DNA of 35,302 nucleotides from Thermoleophilia bacterium (lineage in GTDB: Bacteria; Actinomycetota; Thermoleophilia; Gaiellales; Gaiellaceae), in the NCBI GenBank assembly GCA_025929895.1, contig JAICPI010000023.1, forward strand, positions 1 through 35,302, written 5' to 3'. The notes under the pieces are model-generated. The model made no database searches. It was not told where the DNA came from and was given only the letters and a program-made list of their open reading frames with translations. Position numbers and translations under genes: made by a program. Numbering within the stretch: position 1 is the first letter of the stretch; each line of letters starts with the position of its first letter. Shown here piece after piece: positions 22,698-30,078 of the stretch.

Positions 22698-23002
22698 CTC
22701 CGGAACCGACCCAGCCGCAGGATGATTGCCGTCAGTCCCCGACCAGGAAGAGTCCGAGGGTCTCATCGGCAGAACGGGCCGAGAGCTTGAGAGGGAAATG
22801 AGAAGGCGAACCGCCGCCCGGTTCGCCTTCTCGGACTCCCGAAGGAGCCAACCCAGTGGCCCCTGCCGCGGGGGCCCCTCGGTCTCATGGGGAGCGCCCC
22901 TCGCCGCATCGGGGGCGCGTCACCGTTCTGCGTGCTGAGTATCACCCACGTGTTGCCAGTTGATCCATCACCCTTTCGTGCTTGACCCGCCCGGTTCACC
23001 CG
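22698..23002. other. Structured non-coding interval with stacked hairpins
   Basis: No believable gene is seen in this stretch. It contains a helix 22762-22785 (CTC and TCGGC paired with GCCGA and GAG, one bulged base), a perfect 13-bp hairpin (22800-22812 with 22820-22832) and an outer helix 22750-22755/22833-22838 that would close these two into a three-way junction. Two further GC hairpins follow: 22858-22863/22871-22876 and 22894-22900/22912-22918. This is more structure than terminators alone need. Strand and function are unknown; it lies upstream of the SAM riboswitch. Confidence 0.5.
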
Positions 23003-23029
23003 AGAGGTTCGGCGGGGAACCTCTAGAAT
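23003..23029 (+). promoter_or_regulatory. Inverted repeat and candidate -10 before the SAM riboswitch
   Basis: AGAGGTTC (23003-23010) pairs with GAACCTCT (23017-23024) around six bases, and TAGAAT (23024-23029) overlaps its end. TAGAAT would start a transcript near 23036, about 20 bases ahead of the aptamer. The repeat could be an operator over the promoter. Confidence 0.4.
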
Positions 23030-23056
23030 CCCGCCCGGAGCCGGGCGCAGCACTCC

Positions 23057-23171
23057 CGCTCCGCATCGAGAGAGGCTGAGGGAACCGGCCCTGCGACGCC
23101 TCGGCAACCTGCCCTCGAGGGCAAGGTGCCAAGCCCGGCCGGGCCGCGGAGGCCCGGGAGGATGTCGAGCG
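23057..23171 (+). promoter_or_regulatory. SAM-I (S box) riboswitch
   Basis: The sequence has the S-box core: ATCGAGAG-GGCTGAGGGA, then CGGCCCTG, CGACGCCTCGGCAACC, and AAGGTGCCAAGCCC, followed by a closing GATGTCGAGCG. P1 forms between 23057-23067 and 23161-23171 with one mismatch and one wobble. It senses S-adenosylmethionine and turns down the downstream methionine synthesis gene. The aptamer ends only 2 bases before the ribosome site, leaving no room for a separate terminator, so control at translation initiation is likely. Confidence 0.93.
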
Positions 23172-23185
23172 AAGAGGGAGTTCGA

Positions 23186-24997
23186 GTGGCCGCGCCCAAC
23201 CGATTCGTCGAGCGACTTCGAGACGGCCCGCCGATCGTCGGCGACGGCGGCATGGGCGCGCTCGTCACGAGCGCGGTCCCGCGCCTGCGCACCCCCGAGG
23301 AGGCCAACCTCCGCGCGCCGGAGGCGGTCGTCTCGCTCCACGTCGGCTTTATCCGCGCCGGCGCCGAGCTGATCGAGACCAACACGTTCGGTGCGAACAG
23401 GCGCAAGCTCGCGACGCACTACCTCGAGGACGACTTCGAGCGGATCAACTCGGACGGCGTCAAGCTGGCGCGCGAGGCCCGTGAGGTGACCGGGCGCGAC
23501 GTCTTCGTCGCGGGCTCGATCGGCCCGCTCGGCGACGTCGGCGGCGCACCCGAGGAGCGGGGCGAGCTCTTCGCCGAGCAGGCGTCGATCCTGGAGGGCC
23601 GCGGCGCCGACCTCTTCATGCTCGAGACGTTCTTCGACCTCGACGAGCTCGTGGTCGCCGTCGACGCGGTCCGCCGCGTGTCGAGCCTCCCGATCGTGGC
23701 GCTGATGACGTTCGAGAACGAGGCCGAGACGCTCGCCGGCGTGTCGGCGCGCGTCTTCGCCGAGCGGGTGCGGGGGCTGGGCGTGAGCGCGCTCGGCGCG
23801 AACCACGGCGCCGGCCTCCAGGCGGCGCTCCGCGCGGTCGAGCAGATGGGCGACGGCACGCCGCTCGCCGCGCTGCCGAACATCGGGCTCGCGAGCATGG
23901 CCGGGCGGCGCGTGATCTACCCGCACGCCACGCCGGAGTACTTCGCCGAGTTCGCGGCGCACGCGCGCAGGCTCGGCGCCAAGATCATCGGCGGGTGCTG
24001 CGGGACGACACCGGCGGAGATCGCGGCCATCCGCGGAGCGATCGACGCGGCGCTCGAGCCGCGCGCGCCGCTCGTGTTCCGCGAGCGCGAGCTCCCCGCG
24101 CTCGTCGACGAGCGGCCGCAGGAGACGACGCTCGCCCGCATGCTGCGCGAGGGCGAGTGGGTCGTCTCGGTCCAGCTCGACCCTCCGCTCGGCGGCTCGA
24201 ACGCCGGGATGCTCGAGGTTGCACAGGCGCTGAAGGAGACGGGCGCCGCGCACTTCGTCGACATCAACGACAACCCGCGCGCGCGGGCGCGCATGAGCGG
24301 GATCATGAGCTCGGTCGCGATCGAGCGCACGGTCGGGCTCGAGACGATCCCGCATCAGACGCCCCGCGACACGACCATCTCCGGGCTCGAGTCGCTGCTC
24401 CTCGGCGCGCACGCGGAGGGCGTCCGCAACATCCTCGCGGTCACCGGCGACCCGCCGGAGGAGGGCGACTACCCCGGCGCCGGCGGCGTCTACCAGGTCG
24501 ACGCGATCGGCCTGGTTCAGATCATCGATCGCCTCAACCGCGGCGAGGACTTCCACGGGCGCGCGATCGACGCGCCGACGCACTTCTTCCCCGGCGTCGC
24601 GGTCAACCCGACCGCCGACGACCTGGAGCTCGAGCACCGGCGCTTCGAGCAGAAGCTCGAGTCGGGCGCGAGGTTCGCGATGACGCAGCCGCTCTTCGAT
24701 CTCCGCTACCTCGACGAGTTCGTCGACCGCCACGGCGGCGCGTCGCCGATCCCGCTCCTGCTCGGCGTCTGGCCGTTGACGAGCCACCAGCTCGCGGTCC
24801 GGATGCACAACGAGGTGCCCGGCATCGTCATCCCCGAGCCCGTGCAGCGCGCGCTCCTCGACGCCGGGCCGCGCGCGGCGGAGGTCGGCCGCGAGATCGC
24901 GCGCGAGCTCCTCGAGCAGGCGCGCGACCGCGTCGCCGGCGTCTACGTGATCGCGCCGTTCAGGCGTCCGCTCGGGGTGCTCGACTTCCTCGGGTGA
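23186..24997 (+). CDS. Bifunctional homocysteine S-methyltransferase/methylenetetrahydrofolate reductase
   Basis: A 603-residue fusion of the YitJ type. Residues about 8-300 are a homocysteine S-methyltransferase barrel (DGGMGALVTS, ETNTFGANR, GSIGPLGD, IIGGCCGTTPAEIA with C271 and C272). Residues about 315-603 are a methylenetetrahydrofolate reductase barrel (VSVQLDPPLGG, NILAVTGDPP, THFFPGVAVNP, FAMTQPLFD). Together they would reduce methylene-THF and methylate homocysteine to methionine. The first zinc ligand is changed: where Cys is usual (GANC) the protein has His207 (GANHG). The GTG at 23186 is chosen because GAGGGAG lies 5 bases upstream; an ATG at 23162 lies inside the riboswitch P1 stem. 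SAM-I control fits its role. A gene name is not certain. Confidence 0.93.
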   Translation: MAAPNRFVERLRDGPPIVGDGGMGALVTSAVPRLRTPEEANLRAPEAVVSLHVGFIRAGAELIETNTFGANRRKLATHYLEDDFERINSDGVKLAREAREVTGRDVFVAGSIGPLGDVGGAPEERGELFAEQASILEGRGADLFMLETFFDLDELVVAVDAVRRVSSLPIVALMTFENEAETLAGVSARVFAERVRGLGVSALGANHGAGLQAALRAVEQMGDGTPLAALPNIGLASMAGRRVIYPHATPEYFAEFAAHARRLGAKIIGGCCGTTPAEIAAIRGAIDAALEPRAPLVFRERELPALVDERPQETTLARMLREGEWVVSVQLDPPLGGSNAGMLEVAQALKETGAAHFVDINDNPRARARMSGIMSSVAIERTVGLETIPHQTPRDTTISGLESLLLGAHAEGVRNILAVTGDPPEEGDYPGAGGVYQVDAIGLVQIIDRLNRGEDFHGRAIDAPTHFFPGVAVNPTADDLELEHRRFEQKLESGARFAMTQPLFDLRYLDEFVDRHGGASPIPLLLGVWPLTSHQLAVRMHNEVPGIVIPEPVQRALLDAGPRAAEVGREIARELLEQARDRVAGVYVIAPFRRPLGVLDFLG

Positions 24998-25023
24998 TGT
25001 CGATTCCGGCGGCACCTCGACGT

Positions 25024-25192
25024 CTAGAGGCTTGATGTGGAACTCGCGCGCTGTGGAGGCGTCTCAGACCAAGCCAGGGCGGCTCGGCGCCCGCAGTCGC
25101 AGGCTGGTGAGCCTGCGCCAGGGCGACGAGACGGTCTGGCGCCGTGTCTGAGGCGGCTCCACGGCCCGCGCCGTTTCGCATCAAGCCTCAAG
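25024..25192. repeat. Long imperfect palindromic element
   Basis: The outer arms, 11 bases perfect (25027-25037 with 25179-25189, 13 of 14 when extended to 25024/25192), enclose GTGGAG-x-CG-x-CTCAGAC paired with its near complement (15 of 17), then a weaker inner zone and a central hairpin CGCAGGCT-GGTG-AGCCTGCG near 25099-25118. The two halves are similar from end to end, so the single strand could fold into one long hairpin. It fills the gap between a methionine gene and a YCII gene. It could be a MITE-like element or a structured RNA; no transposase or target duplication is obvious. Confidence 0.65.
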
Positions 25193-25217
25193 CTGCAGAG
25201 CGACGGAAGGAGACGAC

Positions 25218-25553
25218 GTGAGGTATCTGCTGCTGCTGTTCGGAGACGCCGAGGGCGAGGCTGCGCTGACGGCCGACGAGCGTCGCTCGATCGTGGAAGC
25301 GCACCGCCGGCTGGGCGCCGAGCTCCGCGAGCGCGGGGCGCTGATCGAGGCGGAGGCGCTCTGCCCGGCCGTCGCCACCGTCCGGATGGGCGACGGGCGC
25401 GCGAGCGTCACCGACGGGCCGTTCGCCGAGACGAAGGAGCAGCTCGGCAGCTTCTACCTGCTCGAGTGCGCAGACCTCGAGGAGGCGATCGCCTACGCGA
25501 GGCGGATCCCCGAAAGCCCGGGGCTCGCCGTCGAGGTGATTCCGATCGACTAG
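25218..25553 (+). CDS. YCII-related (DGPF) domain protein
   Basis: A 111-residue protein with the fold of YCII-related domains: MRYLLLLFGDAEGE at the N-terminus, RMGDGRASVTDGPFAETKEQ (the DGPF motif, about residues 60-78) and YLLECADLEEAIAYA near the C-terminus. Many such genes sit beside an ECF sigma factor gene; here none is adjacent. Function of the family is unclear. GTG at 25218 has GGAAGGAG about 6 bases upstream. Its TAG overlaps the stop of the converging secreted-protein gene (CTAG). Confidence 0.9.
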   Translation: MRYLLLLFGDAEGEAALTADERRSIVEAHRRLGAELRERGALIEAEALCPAVATVRMGDGRASVTDGPFAETKEQLGSFYLLECADLEEAIAYARRIPESPGLAVEVIPID

Positions 25554-26164
25554 ATCTGGAGGAGCGGATCGACGAAGAGGTCGTCGATCTGGTACTCGGC
25601 GTCGCGGCCGACCGGCGTGAACTTGAAGCGCAGCGACGCCGCGATCTTGGGGTTCAGGGCCAGCAGGCCGAGCACGTTCGAGACCAGGTGCCCGTACTTC
25701 GGACTCGGCTGCCACTCGCCGTCCGCCGTGAACGTGCCGATCCTCGACGTCACCGTGAAGAGCCCGAGGAGGGTCCGGTACGTGACGTCCACCCGCAGGG
25801 CTCCGTCCCGCGAGCCGGTGTTCCTGAAGAAGAACCGCGAGGCGGGATCGGCGAGCTTCGCGCACGCCGCCGGTGCCGTCGCCGAGCTTCCCTCCGGCAA
25901 CAGGAGCGACGAGGAGCCCGAAATCAGCGGATTCCCTTCCGACACGACGCGGGCGCCCCTGCTCAGCGCCCACCCGTTCGAGCCCTCGTCGAACGAGCCG
26001 TTCGGCGCGAGCTTGTAGTACGAGTAGTCGCCCCAGGGCGCGAACGGACGCAGCTGCGAGTCGTTGCAGGTGACGAGGCCCGCCCGCGCGTCCTTGAACG
26101 AGACGCCGCCGCCCACGAATGCCGCCAGCGCCAGCACCAAGCCGATCCGCAGTCCCCGTTTCAT
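25550..26164 (-). CDS. Secreted protein with a carbohydrate-binding-like beta domain
   Basis: A 204-residue exported protein. Residues 1-27 form a signal peptide (MKRGLRIGLVLALAAFVGGG, then a putative cut near DARAGLV). The mature part is beta-rich: NGSFDEGSNGWALSRGARVV, then SLLLPEGSSATAPAACAK, FFFRNTGSRDGALRVDVTY and a C-terminal YQIDDLFVDPLLQI. That layout (N-x-x-F-E-x-G-W start, a final D-D-L-x-VDP) resembles carbohydrate-binding jelly-roll domains common in actinobacterial secreted proteins; the ligand is not known. Two Cys (CN and CAK) may pair. ATG at 26164 has GAGGAGGAG about 7 bases upstream. The stop shares CTAG with the YCII gene. Confidence 0.78.
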   Translation of the reverse strand: MKRGLRIGLVLALAAFVGGGVSFKDARAGLVTCNDSQLRPFAPWGDYSYYKLAPNGSFDEGSNGWALSRGARVVSEGNPLISGSSSLLLPEGSSATAPAACAKLADPASRFFFRNTGSRDGALRVDVTYRTLLGLFTVTSRIGTFTADGEWQPSPKYGHLVSNVLGLLALNPKIAASLRFKFTPVGRDAEYQIDDLFVDPLLQI

Positions 26165-26314
26165 TCGCCGCTCCTCCTCGATTCCGCAGTCGAACCTCAC
26201 ACTCGTGATCCCGGGGAGACGCGCTATCCCCCGACCGGGTGACGGTGGCAGCGCCGAACCGGAATCCCTCGTTCGAGTGAACGTCGGCCGTGCGCCCGTC
26301 CCGATCTTCCATTG

Positions 26315-27643
26315 GTGGCGACGAATGCGGCACCGGCCGCCCCTGCGGCGGCGAGCCCCGATGCGGACGGGCTGATCGAGGAAGGACGCGACCGGATCGC
26401 GCGCGCCCTGAGCGGGCGCGACTTCTGGCTCTCGCTGGTCAGCGCCGCGGCCTTCGCCGCCGTGACCGCCTCGCTCTACTGGCTGGTTCCGACCGAGCGT
26501 GAGCCCTCGGCGTCGCTGATCCTCCTGCTCGTCGTCTCGTACGCACTGGCGTCGCGCATCCAGTTCGAGGTGGGTCTCGGCTTCGCGATCCCGACGCAGC
26601 TCGTCTTCGTACCGATGCTGTTCCTCGTTCCGATCGCGATCGTCCCGGTGCTGGTCGCGGCCGGCTTCGCCCTCGGGAACCTCCATGCGCACCTCCGGGG
26701 CGACTGGCACCCGGAGCGGGTCCTCGTCCATCTCTCCAGCGCCTGGCACGCGCTCGGCCCGGCGATCGTCCTCGGCGCCGCGGGCGAGCCCTCGGCAGAC
26801 TGGCGCCGGCACTGGCTCCTCTTCGCCGGCGCGCTCGCCGCGCAGTACGCCTTCGACTTCGGGAGCGCAGCGCTGCGGGCGCTGCCGCGGGGCGTCTCAC
26901 TCGGCGCGCTCGTGCGCGCGATGCGCTGGCCGATGCTCGTCGACACGTCCCTCGCACCCCTCGGCCTGCTCGTCGCCTTCGCCGCGAAAGATCGACCCTT
27001 CGCGTTCCTGTTCGCCGTCCCCCTGCTCGGCCTCGTCGCCTTCTTCGCCCGCGAGCGGCGTGCCCGCGTCGACCACGCGCTCGAGCTCTCGCACGCCTAC
27101 CGCGGCACTGCGCTCCTGCTCGGCGACGTCGTCGAGGCTGACGACGCCTACACCGGCAGCCACAGCCGCCACGTCGTCGATCTCGTCCTCTCGGTGTGCG
27201 ACCGGCTCGGGATGTCGTCGTCGGAGCGGCGCCAGGCGGAGTTCGTCGCGCTGCTCCACGACGTCGGCAAGATCCGCATTCCTGCGGAGATCATCAACAA
27301 GCCGGGGAAGCTCGACGCGCACGAGCGTGCCGTGGTCGAGACGCACACCGTCGAGGGCCAGCAGATGCTCGAGCGCGTCGGCGGGATGCTCGCCGAGGTC
27401 GGCAGGCTGGTCCGCTCGTGCCACGAGCGCTGGGACGGCGACGGCTACCCGGACGGGCTCTCGGGCGAGGCGATTCCGCTCGTCGCTCGCGTCGTCTGCG
27501 CCTGCGACGCGTTCAGCGCGATGACCACCGACCGCCCGTACCGCAAGGCGCTCTCGCTCGAGGAGGCAGTCGCGGAGCTCGAGCGCTGCGCCGGAACGCA
27601 GTTCGATCCGCGCGTCGTCGCCGCGCTCGTCGCGGCCGTCTAA
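26315..27643 (+). CDS. HD-GYP domain protein with membrane N-terminus
   Basis: A 442-residue c-di-GMP phosphodiesterase-like protein. Residues about 25-245 hold a run of hydrophobic segments (for example FWLSLVSAAAFAAVTASLYW, then LVPIAIVPVLVAAGFALG and AFLFAVPLLGLVAFF), a membrane sensor of unknown type. Residues about 260-440 are an HD-GYP domain with DAYTGSHSRHV, HDVGKIRIP (H315-D316) and HERWDGDGYPDG (G377-Y378-P379), all catalytic blocks present. It should hydrolyse c-di-GMP to GMP at the membrane. GTG at 26315 is chosen, with TTG at 26312 as alternative; no ribosome site is visible. Its TAA overlaps the TAG of the converging protease gene (CTAA). Confidence 0.9.
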   Translation: MATNAAPAAPAAASPDADGLIEEGRDRIARALSGRDFWLSLVSAAAFAAVTASLYWLVPTEREPSASLILLLVVSYALASRIQFEVGLGFAIPTQLVFVPMLFLVPIAIVPVLVAAGFALGNLHAHLRGDWHPERVLVHLSSAWHALGPAIVLGAAGEPSADWRRHWLLFAGALAAQYAFDFGSAALRALPRGVSLGALVRAMRWPMLVDTSLAPLGLLVAFAAKDRPFAFLFAVPLLGLVAFFARERRARVDHALELSHAYRGTALLLGDVVEADDAYTGSHSRHVVDLVLSVCDRLGMSSSERRQAEFVALLHDVGKIRIPAEIINKPGKLDAHERAVVETHTVEGQQMLERVGGMLAEVGRLVRSCHERWDGDGYPDGLSGEAIPLVARVVCACDAFSAMTTDRPYRKALSLEEAVAELERCAGTQFDPRVVAALVAAV

Positions 27644-28779
27644 CCGGCGCAGTCGCCGGTCGAGACCGGCGTGTGCGAGCCCGCCAGCGCGCGGCGCACG
27701 ATCGACGCGGGAACGCCGTAGCCGACGTCCCCGTCTGGCCTGGCCGCGAAGATCGTCGACTGGACGCGGCCCTGGGCGTCCACCGCGGGCCCGCCCGAGT
27801 TGCCGTGGCGCACGCGGCCTCGGAGGCTCGTGATCGTCCGGGGGACCGGACCGCGCCCGTAGCTGTCGCGCGCGAGCACCGGGGACGTGCGTCCGACGCG
27901 TCCGGCGATCGCCGCGAACGGGCCGCTCTCCGGAAAGCCAAGGATCGCGACCGGCGTCCCGACGCGAGGATCGACGAGCGGGAGCGCGGCCGCCTCGAGC
28001 CCGGGCACGCGGAGGACCGCGACGTCGTTCCGGCGGTCGTAGTAGACCGCGTGCGCCTGCAGCCTCGGCACTCCGCCCACCGGCTCGACGGTCGTGTCGT
28101 TCTGCCCGGCGACGACGTGCGCCGCCGTGACGACGAGCTCGTCGGCCGCGACCCACCCCGTCCCGGACACGCCGAGCCCGCAGGCCGTGCCGAGCACGCG
28201 CAGGACCGAGGGCGACGCCTGCCGCACCGCCGGGTCGCGCAGGATCCGCGGGTCCGGTGCGGCGACCGGCGCCGACGGGCCGGTGATCGTCGGGAACGGA
28301 TCGACGCGGGCGAGCGCGCGCATCATCTTCGCGGGGGGCACGACCTCGTTCAGCCGCTGGAGCAGCACGGAGCGCTGGACGCTCTCGCGCAGCCCGGGCC
28401 GCCCCGGAAGCTGTAGCGCGACCGAGCCGAGCACCCAGACGACCGCGATTCCCGCGGCGGCGCCCAGCAGGAGGCCGCCGGCTTCGTCGAAGGTCCGGGC
28501 CGTGGCGCCCACGCCGGCGCGCGTGTGCAGGAGGGTGCCGGCGATCGTCCCGAGCGTCTCGAGCAGCACCGCGCCGACGGCGGCGCCCGCGAGCCCGACC
28601 AGCGGCGTGTACGGCGAGGCCGACCCGTCGGCCAGGAGATGCGGAGCGAGCCGTGCGCCGACGATCGCGCCGACGACGATCCCGGCGACCGAGAGCGCGC
28701 TCGCGATCAGGCCCTTGCGGTAGCCGACGAACGCCGCGAACACCACGACCGCGAGCGCGAGCCAGTCGACCCTCGTCAC
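27640..28779 (-). CDS. MarP-like membrane serine protease (CvpA domain plus trypsin-like domain)
   Basis: A 379-residue protein built like the mycobacterial acid-resistance protease MarP. The N-terminal CvpA-like part has four transmembrane segments (residues about 1-125). The periplasmic trypsin-like domain (about 185-379) has the triad H221 (VVTAAHVVAG), D252 (RRNDVAVL) and S328 (GNSGGP), and C200 and C377 could form the disulfide seen in MarP. In that family the protease helps cells survive acid or oxidative stress. GTG at 28779 has no ribosome site; TACCCT lies 7 bases upstream, so a leaderless message is likely. Its stop overlaps that of the HD-GYP gene. Confidence 0.9.
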   Translation of the reverse strand: MTRVDWLALAVVVFAAFVGYRKGLIASALSVAGIVVGAIVGARLAPHLLADGSASPYTPLVGLAGAAVGAVLLETLGTIAGTLLHTRAGVGATARTFDEAGGLLLGAAAGIAVVWVLGSVALQLPGRPGLRESVQRSVLLQRLNEVVPPAKMMRALARVDPFPTITGPSAPVAAPDPRILRDPAVRQASPSVLRVLGTACGLGVSGTGWVAADELVVTAAHVVAGQNDTTVEPVGGVPRLQAHAVYYDRRNDVAVLRVPGLEAAALPLVDPRVGTPVAILGFPESGPFAAIAGRVGRTSPVLARDSYGRGPVPRTITSLRGRVRHGNSGGPAVDAQGRVQSTIFAARPDGDVGYGVPASIVRRALAGSHTPVSTGDCAG

Positions 28780-28786
28780 CGGAGCC

Positions 28787-28792
28787 AGGGTA
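28787..28792 (-). promoter_or_regulatory. Candidate -10 box for a leaderless protease transcript
   Basis: TACCCT on the minus strand ends 7 bases before the GTG at 28779 and fits the TAnnnT pattern of the other leaderless starts here. Confidence 0.45.
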
Positions 28793-28841
28793 GCGCCGCG
28801 GCGCGCCGGACCCCGCGGGCCGGAGGGCGGAGGAAGGCCGC

Positions 28842-28847
28842 TAGACT
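28842..28847 (+). promoter_or_regulatory. Candidate -10 box for tRNA-Asp
   Basis: TAGACT lies 12 bases before the 5' end of tRNA-Asp, identical to the valS box. The -35 region is very GC-rich and shows no match to TTGACA. Confidence 0.45.
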
Positions 28848-28859
28848 GTGCGCGCTCCT

Positions 28860-28933
<74 letters not shown>

Positions 28934-28941
28934 CTCTGGAA

Positions 28942-28959
28942 CCGCCTGCTCGTGGGCGG
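28942..28959 (+). terminator. Candidate terminator after tRNA-Asp
   Basis: CCGCC (28942-28946) pairs with GGCGG (28955-28959) around 8 bases, followed by AACTTCTGTCTTT, a modest T-rich tail 8 bases after the tRNA. Confidence 0.45.
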
Positions 28960-29056
28960 AACTTCTGTCTTTGCGCGCGGACGTCGGGTGCTCCGGTGTC
29001 CACTGCGCCGCCAAACTCCGGGGCTGGTCTCGAGGTGCGGACGCTCTAACGAGTTG

Positions 29057-29206
29057 GTGGCCAAGTGGCTCGAACACGCACCACTGCCGATCGTCGTGCT
29101 GCTCGCGCTGATCACCTTCGCCTTCATCGGAGTCGTTCCCACGCTGGTCATCGCGGCGCTCGGCTACGCGGGCTGTGGGCTCGCGCGACGAGTCCAGCGC
29201 CGCTAG
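29057..29206 (+). CDS. Very small predicted membrane protein
   Basis: A 49-residue ORF starting GTG at 29057 (TTG at 29054 as alternative): a short polar start (AKWLEHA), one or two hydrophobic segments (LPIVVLLALITFAFIGVV, then TLVIAALGYAG) and an arginine-rich end (RRVQRR). The layout fits a small inner-membrane protein with a positive-inside C-terminus. No ribosome site is clear. Its TAG overlaps the TAG of the converging methyltransferase gene as CTAG, the same junction seen at three other convergent pairs here, which supports it as a real gene. No family recognised. Confidence 0.45.
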   Translation: MAKWLEHAPLPIVVLLALITFAFIGVVPTLVIAALGYAGCGLARRVQRR

Positions 29207-30006
29207 AGCCGGACGATCGAGAGCAGGTACTCCTGAGGAAGACGCAGGCTGCCGTCCGTCGCCTCGTTCGCGTCTCGCCAGATCTCGACGATCCGCTCCC
29301 GGAGCTCAGGGAAGCGGTCGCCGAGCATCGCCCGCGCCGTGACCATCAGCGGGAACCGCTCCATGAAGAGGTCGGCGAACTCCTCGAGCGACTCTTCCTC
29401 CTGCCAGTTCACATGGCGCTCGAACTCGAAAGCGGTCGCGGCCGAGCCGAACATCTCGCGGACGTACTCCTCGTCGCCCCAGAGGACGGGCGGGGAGGCG
29501 TACTCCGGAGGCGGTGGCATGAACGGAGCGGACGCGGCCGACATGGATCCGAAGATGCCCTCCTGCGTCCACGTGGCGGTCACGATGGCGCCGCCCGGCC
29601 GGCAGACCCGGCCCATCTCATCGGCCACTCGCCCATGGCGGGGCGCGAACATGTGCCCGAAGGTCGAGAGAACGCGATCGAACGACGCATCCTCGAAGGG
29701 GAGCTCCTCCGCGTCGCCCTCGACCCACTCGATCTGGAGGCCCTCACTCTCGGCCTGCGCGCGCCCCTGCTCGAGCAGCTTCGGCGTCAGGTCGAGGCCG
29801 GTTACCCGCGCGCCGGCCCGTGCGGCGGGAATGGCAGCGTTGCCCGTGCCGCAGGCCACGTCCAGCACGCTCATCCCCGGCGCGGTCCCGGCCCGGGCGG
29901 CGACGAGCTCGCCGACCTCGGCGATTCGTGGAGACAGCGTGGCGTAGTCGCCCGCCTCCCAGGTCGCGCGCTGCCGCGTCTTGAACTCGTCCAGCTGTAC
30001 GGTCAT
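29203..30006 (-). CDS. Class I SAM-dependent methyltransferase
   Basis: A 267-residue methyltransferase of the Methyltransf_11/25 type. Motif I VLDVACGTGNAAIPAARAG lies at about residues 47-65, motif II region VTGLDLTPKLLEQG, then EGDAEELPFEDASFDRVLS (post-II) and a hydrophobic motif near VCRPGGAIVTATWT. The C-terminal third (SLEEFADLFMERF etc.) is the variable substrate part. It would transfer a methyl group from SAM to a small molecule; the acceptor is unknown. ATG at 30006 has GGGGAGG about 7 bases upstream. Convergent with a tiny membrane protein. A 72-base gap separates it from the anti-sigma gene upstream, so co-transcription is possible. Confidence 0.88.
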   Translation of the reverse strand: MTVQLDEFKTRQRATWEAGDYATLSPRIAEVGELVAARAGTAPGMSVLDVACGTGNAAIPAARAGARVTGLDLTPKLLEQGRAQAESEGLQIEWVEGDAEELPFEDASFDRVLSTFGHMFAPRHGRVADEMGRVCRPGGAIVTATWTQEGIFGSMSAASAPFMPPPPEYASPPVLWGDEEYVREMFGSAATAFEFERHVNWQEEESLEEFADLFMERFPLMVTARAMLGDRFPELRERIVEIWRDANEATDGSLRLPQEYLLSIVRL

Positions 30007-30078
30007 CCGGGGCCTCCCCTCATCGATACGACTTCGTCGATGAGTGCCGCAGGCGCCGTGGGCGTTACACGATGGCGC

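Noticed and set aside
22726-22938. A 70-codon ORF in the structured interval
   Set aside because: No proper start signal, no homology and strongly overlapping RNA-like hairpins.
23162-23185. ATG start at 23162 for the methionine gene
   Set aside because: It lies within the riboswitch P1 stem and has no ribosome site; GTG at 23186 has a strong one and gives the expected N-terminus.
22763-25015. A 750-codon open frame antisense to the methionine gene
   Set aside because: No family features, antisense to a clear fusion enzyme and the SAM riboswitch.
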